Source: an uncultured Roseovarius sp. (lineage in GTDB: Bacteria > Pseudomonadota > Alphaproteobacteria > Rhodobacterales > Rhodobacteraceae). From it: a DNA stretch of 5,793 nt. The notes beneath the pieces are model-generated. The model was given only the letters and a program-made list of their open reading frames with translations. It had not been told where the DNA came from and made no database searches. Below are positions 4,721 to 5,793 of this stretch, piece after piece. Within the stretch, counting starts at the first letter, position 1, and each line of letters opens with the position of its first letter. The translations under genes were made by a program, and so were the position numbers. The stretch covers positions 1 to 5,793 of the forward strand of contig CAJXKX010000154.1 in assembly GCA_913055965.1 (NCBI GenBank), read 5' to 3'.

Positions 4721-5793
4721 ATGGACCTGCTGAGCTGGGGCGAAATCATCCTGCGCATCCTGGGGCAGTTCACGCCCGTCTGGATCGCGCTCGTCGCGAC
4801 CTTCGCCCTCTCCATCGCCTTCAAGCGGCGGCTCGGCCTTTATGGCAAGCTGTTCGACAGCCCCATCGGCATTGTCGGTTTCGGCCTCGTGATGTTCTGG
4901 GTGTTCACCGGCATCCTCGGCGGCGCCTTCGACATGATCACCACCCATGACGTGCTGGATCAATCGGCCTCGATGAAGAACAAGGTCCCCGGCACGCCCT
5001 ACACCAAGCTGATGGGCGAGGTCGCACCGGACGCCTATCCCTATTACCTGCTGGGCGGCGACAACCTGGGCCGCGACGTGTTCAGCCGCATGGTCGTGGG
5101 CGCCTGGGAGGTGATCAAGATCGCCCCCTTCGCCAGCCTCTTCGCCTTCATGGTGGGGATCACGCTCGGCCTGCCGGCGGGCTACTATGGCGGGCGGCTC
5201 GACACGTTCCTGTCCTTCCTCGCCAACCTCATTCTCGCCTTCCCGGTGATCCTGCTCTTTTACCTGCTGGTCACGCCCGAGATCGTGCTGACCGGCATCC
5301 CGGTCTACATGGCCGCCGTGCTCTTCATCTTTCCCATCGTGTTCCTGGTGCTGTTGTGGAACTCGCGCTTTCACACCCAGCCGAAAACGCGCAACATCTA
5401 TGTGGGCATCACGCTGGTGATCGGGCTGTGGCTCTACGCGGGCATCGCCTGGAATGCCGACCCGCTGGGGCTCATCGGCTTTCCGCCCAACCTGCTGGTG
5501 GTCTTCGTGGCCGTCGTGTTCGTCAACTCGCCCACCGTGTTCCGCATCGTGCGGGGGCTGACCATGGACATCAAGACGCGCGACTATGTCGCCGCCGCGC
5601 AGACCCGTGGCGAGGGGCCGTGGTACATCATGCTGTGGGAAATCCTGCCCAATGTGCGCGGGCCGCTGCTCGTCGATTTCTGCCTGCGCATCGGCTACAC
5701 CACGATCCTCCTCGGCACCCTCGGTTTCTTCGGTCTCGGCCTCAGCCCCGAGAGCCCGGACTGGGGCAGCACGATCAACGAGGGGCGCAAGCT
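4721..5793 (+). CDS. DppC-like ABC transporter permease, C-terminus cut off by the window edge
   Basis: Reading from the ATG at 4721, 357 residues are visible with no stop before the right edge. The start has a good Shine-Dalgarno sequence (GGGAGG, 4710-4715, 5 nt spacing). The DppC/OppC signature LLGGDNLGRDVFSRMVVGA is at 110-128, followed by a membrane segment ending in LPAGYYGGRLD, the family's usual 'GxxAGYxGGxxD'. NSPTVFRIVRG (269-279) leads to the EAA loop at about 288-315 (DYVAAAQTRGEGPWYIMLWE, then ILPNVRG) and to LGLSPESPDWGSTINEGR near the edge. It should dimerise with the DppB-like protein encoded just upstream. It is long for a DppC (typically about 300 residues): there is an additional hydrophobic segment at about 18-34 before the usual first one, and about 70 extra residues, with hydrophobic stretches near 195-213 and 226-243, before the EAA region. 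Substrate unknown. Confidence 0.92.
   Translation, partial: MDLLSWGEIILRILGQFTPVWIALVATFALSIAFKRRLGLYGKLFDSPIGIVGFGLVMFWVFTGILGGAFDMITTHDVLDQSASMKNKVPGTPYTKLMGEVAPDAYPYYLLGGDNLGRDVFSRMVVGAWEVIKIAPFASLFAFMVGITLGLPAGYYGGRLDTFLSFLANLILAFPVILLFYLLVTPEIVLTGIPVYMAAVLFIFPIVFLVLLWNSRFHTQPKTRNIYVGITLVIGLWLYAGIAWNADPLGLIGFPPNLLVVFVAVVFVNSPTVFRIVRGLTMDIKTRDYVAAAQTRGEGPWYIMLWEILPNVRGPLLVDFCLRIGYTTILLGTLGFFGLGLSPESPDWGSTINEGRK

Noticed and set aside
3571..4824. Minus-strand open frame of 417 codons opposite the DppB-like gene
   Set aside because: Antisense frame spanning the repeat cluster and both permease genes; composition is low-complexity and no motif is recognisable.
4694..5374. Minus-strand open frame of 226 codons opposite the DppC-like gene
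   Set aside because: Its translation is dominated by H, E, D and Q, typical of the reverse complement of membrane-protein codons; no independent support.

Overview
The window is GC-rich, densely coding DNA. Its gene content (an Lrp-type regulator divergent from alanine dehydrogenase, a two-domain iron-type ABC permease, a peptide-type ABC permease pair, and short palindromic repeats between genes) suggests an alphaproteobacterium, most likely of the Rhodobacter/Roseobacter group. That placement is an inference from style and synteny; no rRNA or other marker gene is present.

Layout from left to right. (1) Positions 1-1539, minus strand: an FbpB-like Fe(III)-type ABC transporter permease, cut by the left edge so that its C-terminus is missing. 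(2) Positions 1620-2084, minus strand: an Lrp/AsnC-family regulator, 80 bp upstream of the permease and possibly co-transcribed with it. (3) Positions 2085-2222: a divergent control region with a locally AT-rich core, shared by the regulator and the next gene. (4) Positions 2223-3335, plus strand: a complete alanine dehydrogenase (ald) with its key residues intact, followed at 3342-3375 by a strong intrinsic terminator. (5) Positions 3466-4512, plus strand: a DppB-like inner-membrane permease. The leader in front of it can fold into a hairpin that buries its Shine-Dalgarno sequence. (6) Positions 4513-4720: a spacer carrying three copies of a 29-bp palindromic repeat, one inverted relative to the other two. 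(7) Position 4721 to the right edge, plus strand: a DppC-like permease that is longer than usual and incomplete.

How the genes fit together. The regulator and ald form the familiar arrangement in which an Lrp-family protein senses an amino acid, probably alanine, and controls the divergent ald gene. Ald reversibly deaminates L-alanine to pyruvate and ammonium with NAD. The terminator isolates ald from the downstream transporter. The DppB/DppC pair would form the membrane channel of a peptide/nickel/opine-type importer; its solute-binding protein and ATPases are not in the window and probably lie beyond the right edge.

I found no wholly new multi-gene system. The most interesting non-coding signals are the hairpin over the ribosome-binding site before the DppB-like gene and the three-copy palindrome cluster inside the permease operon. 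No tRNA, rRNA, CRISPR array, transposase or recognisable riboswitch was seen.
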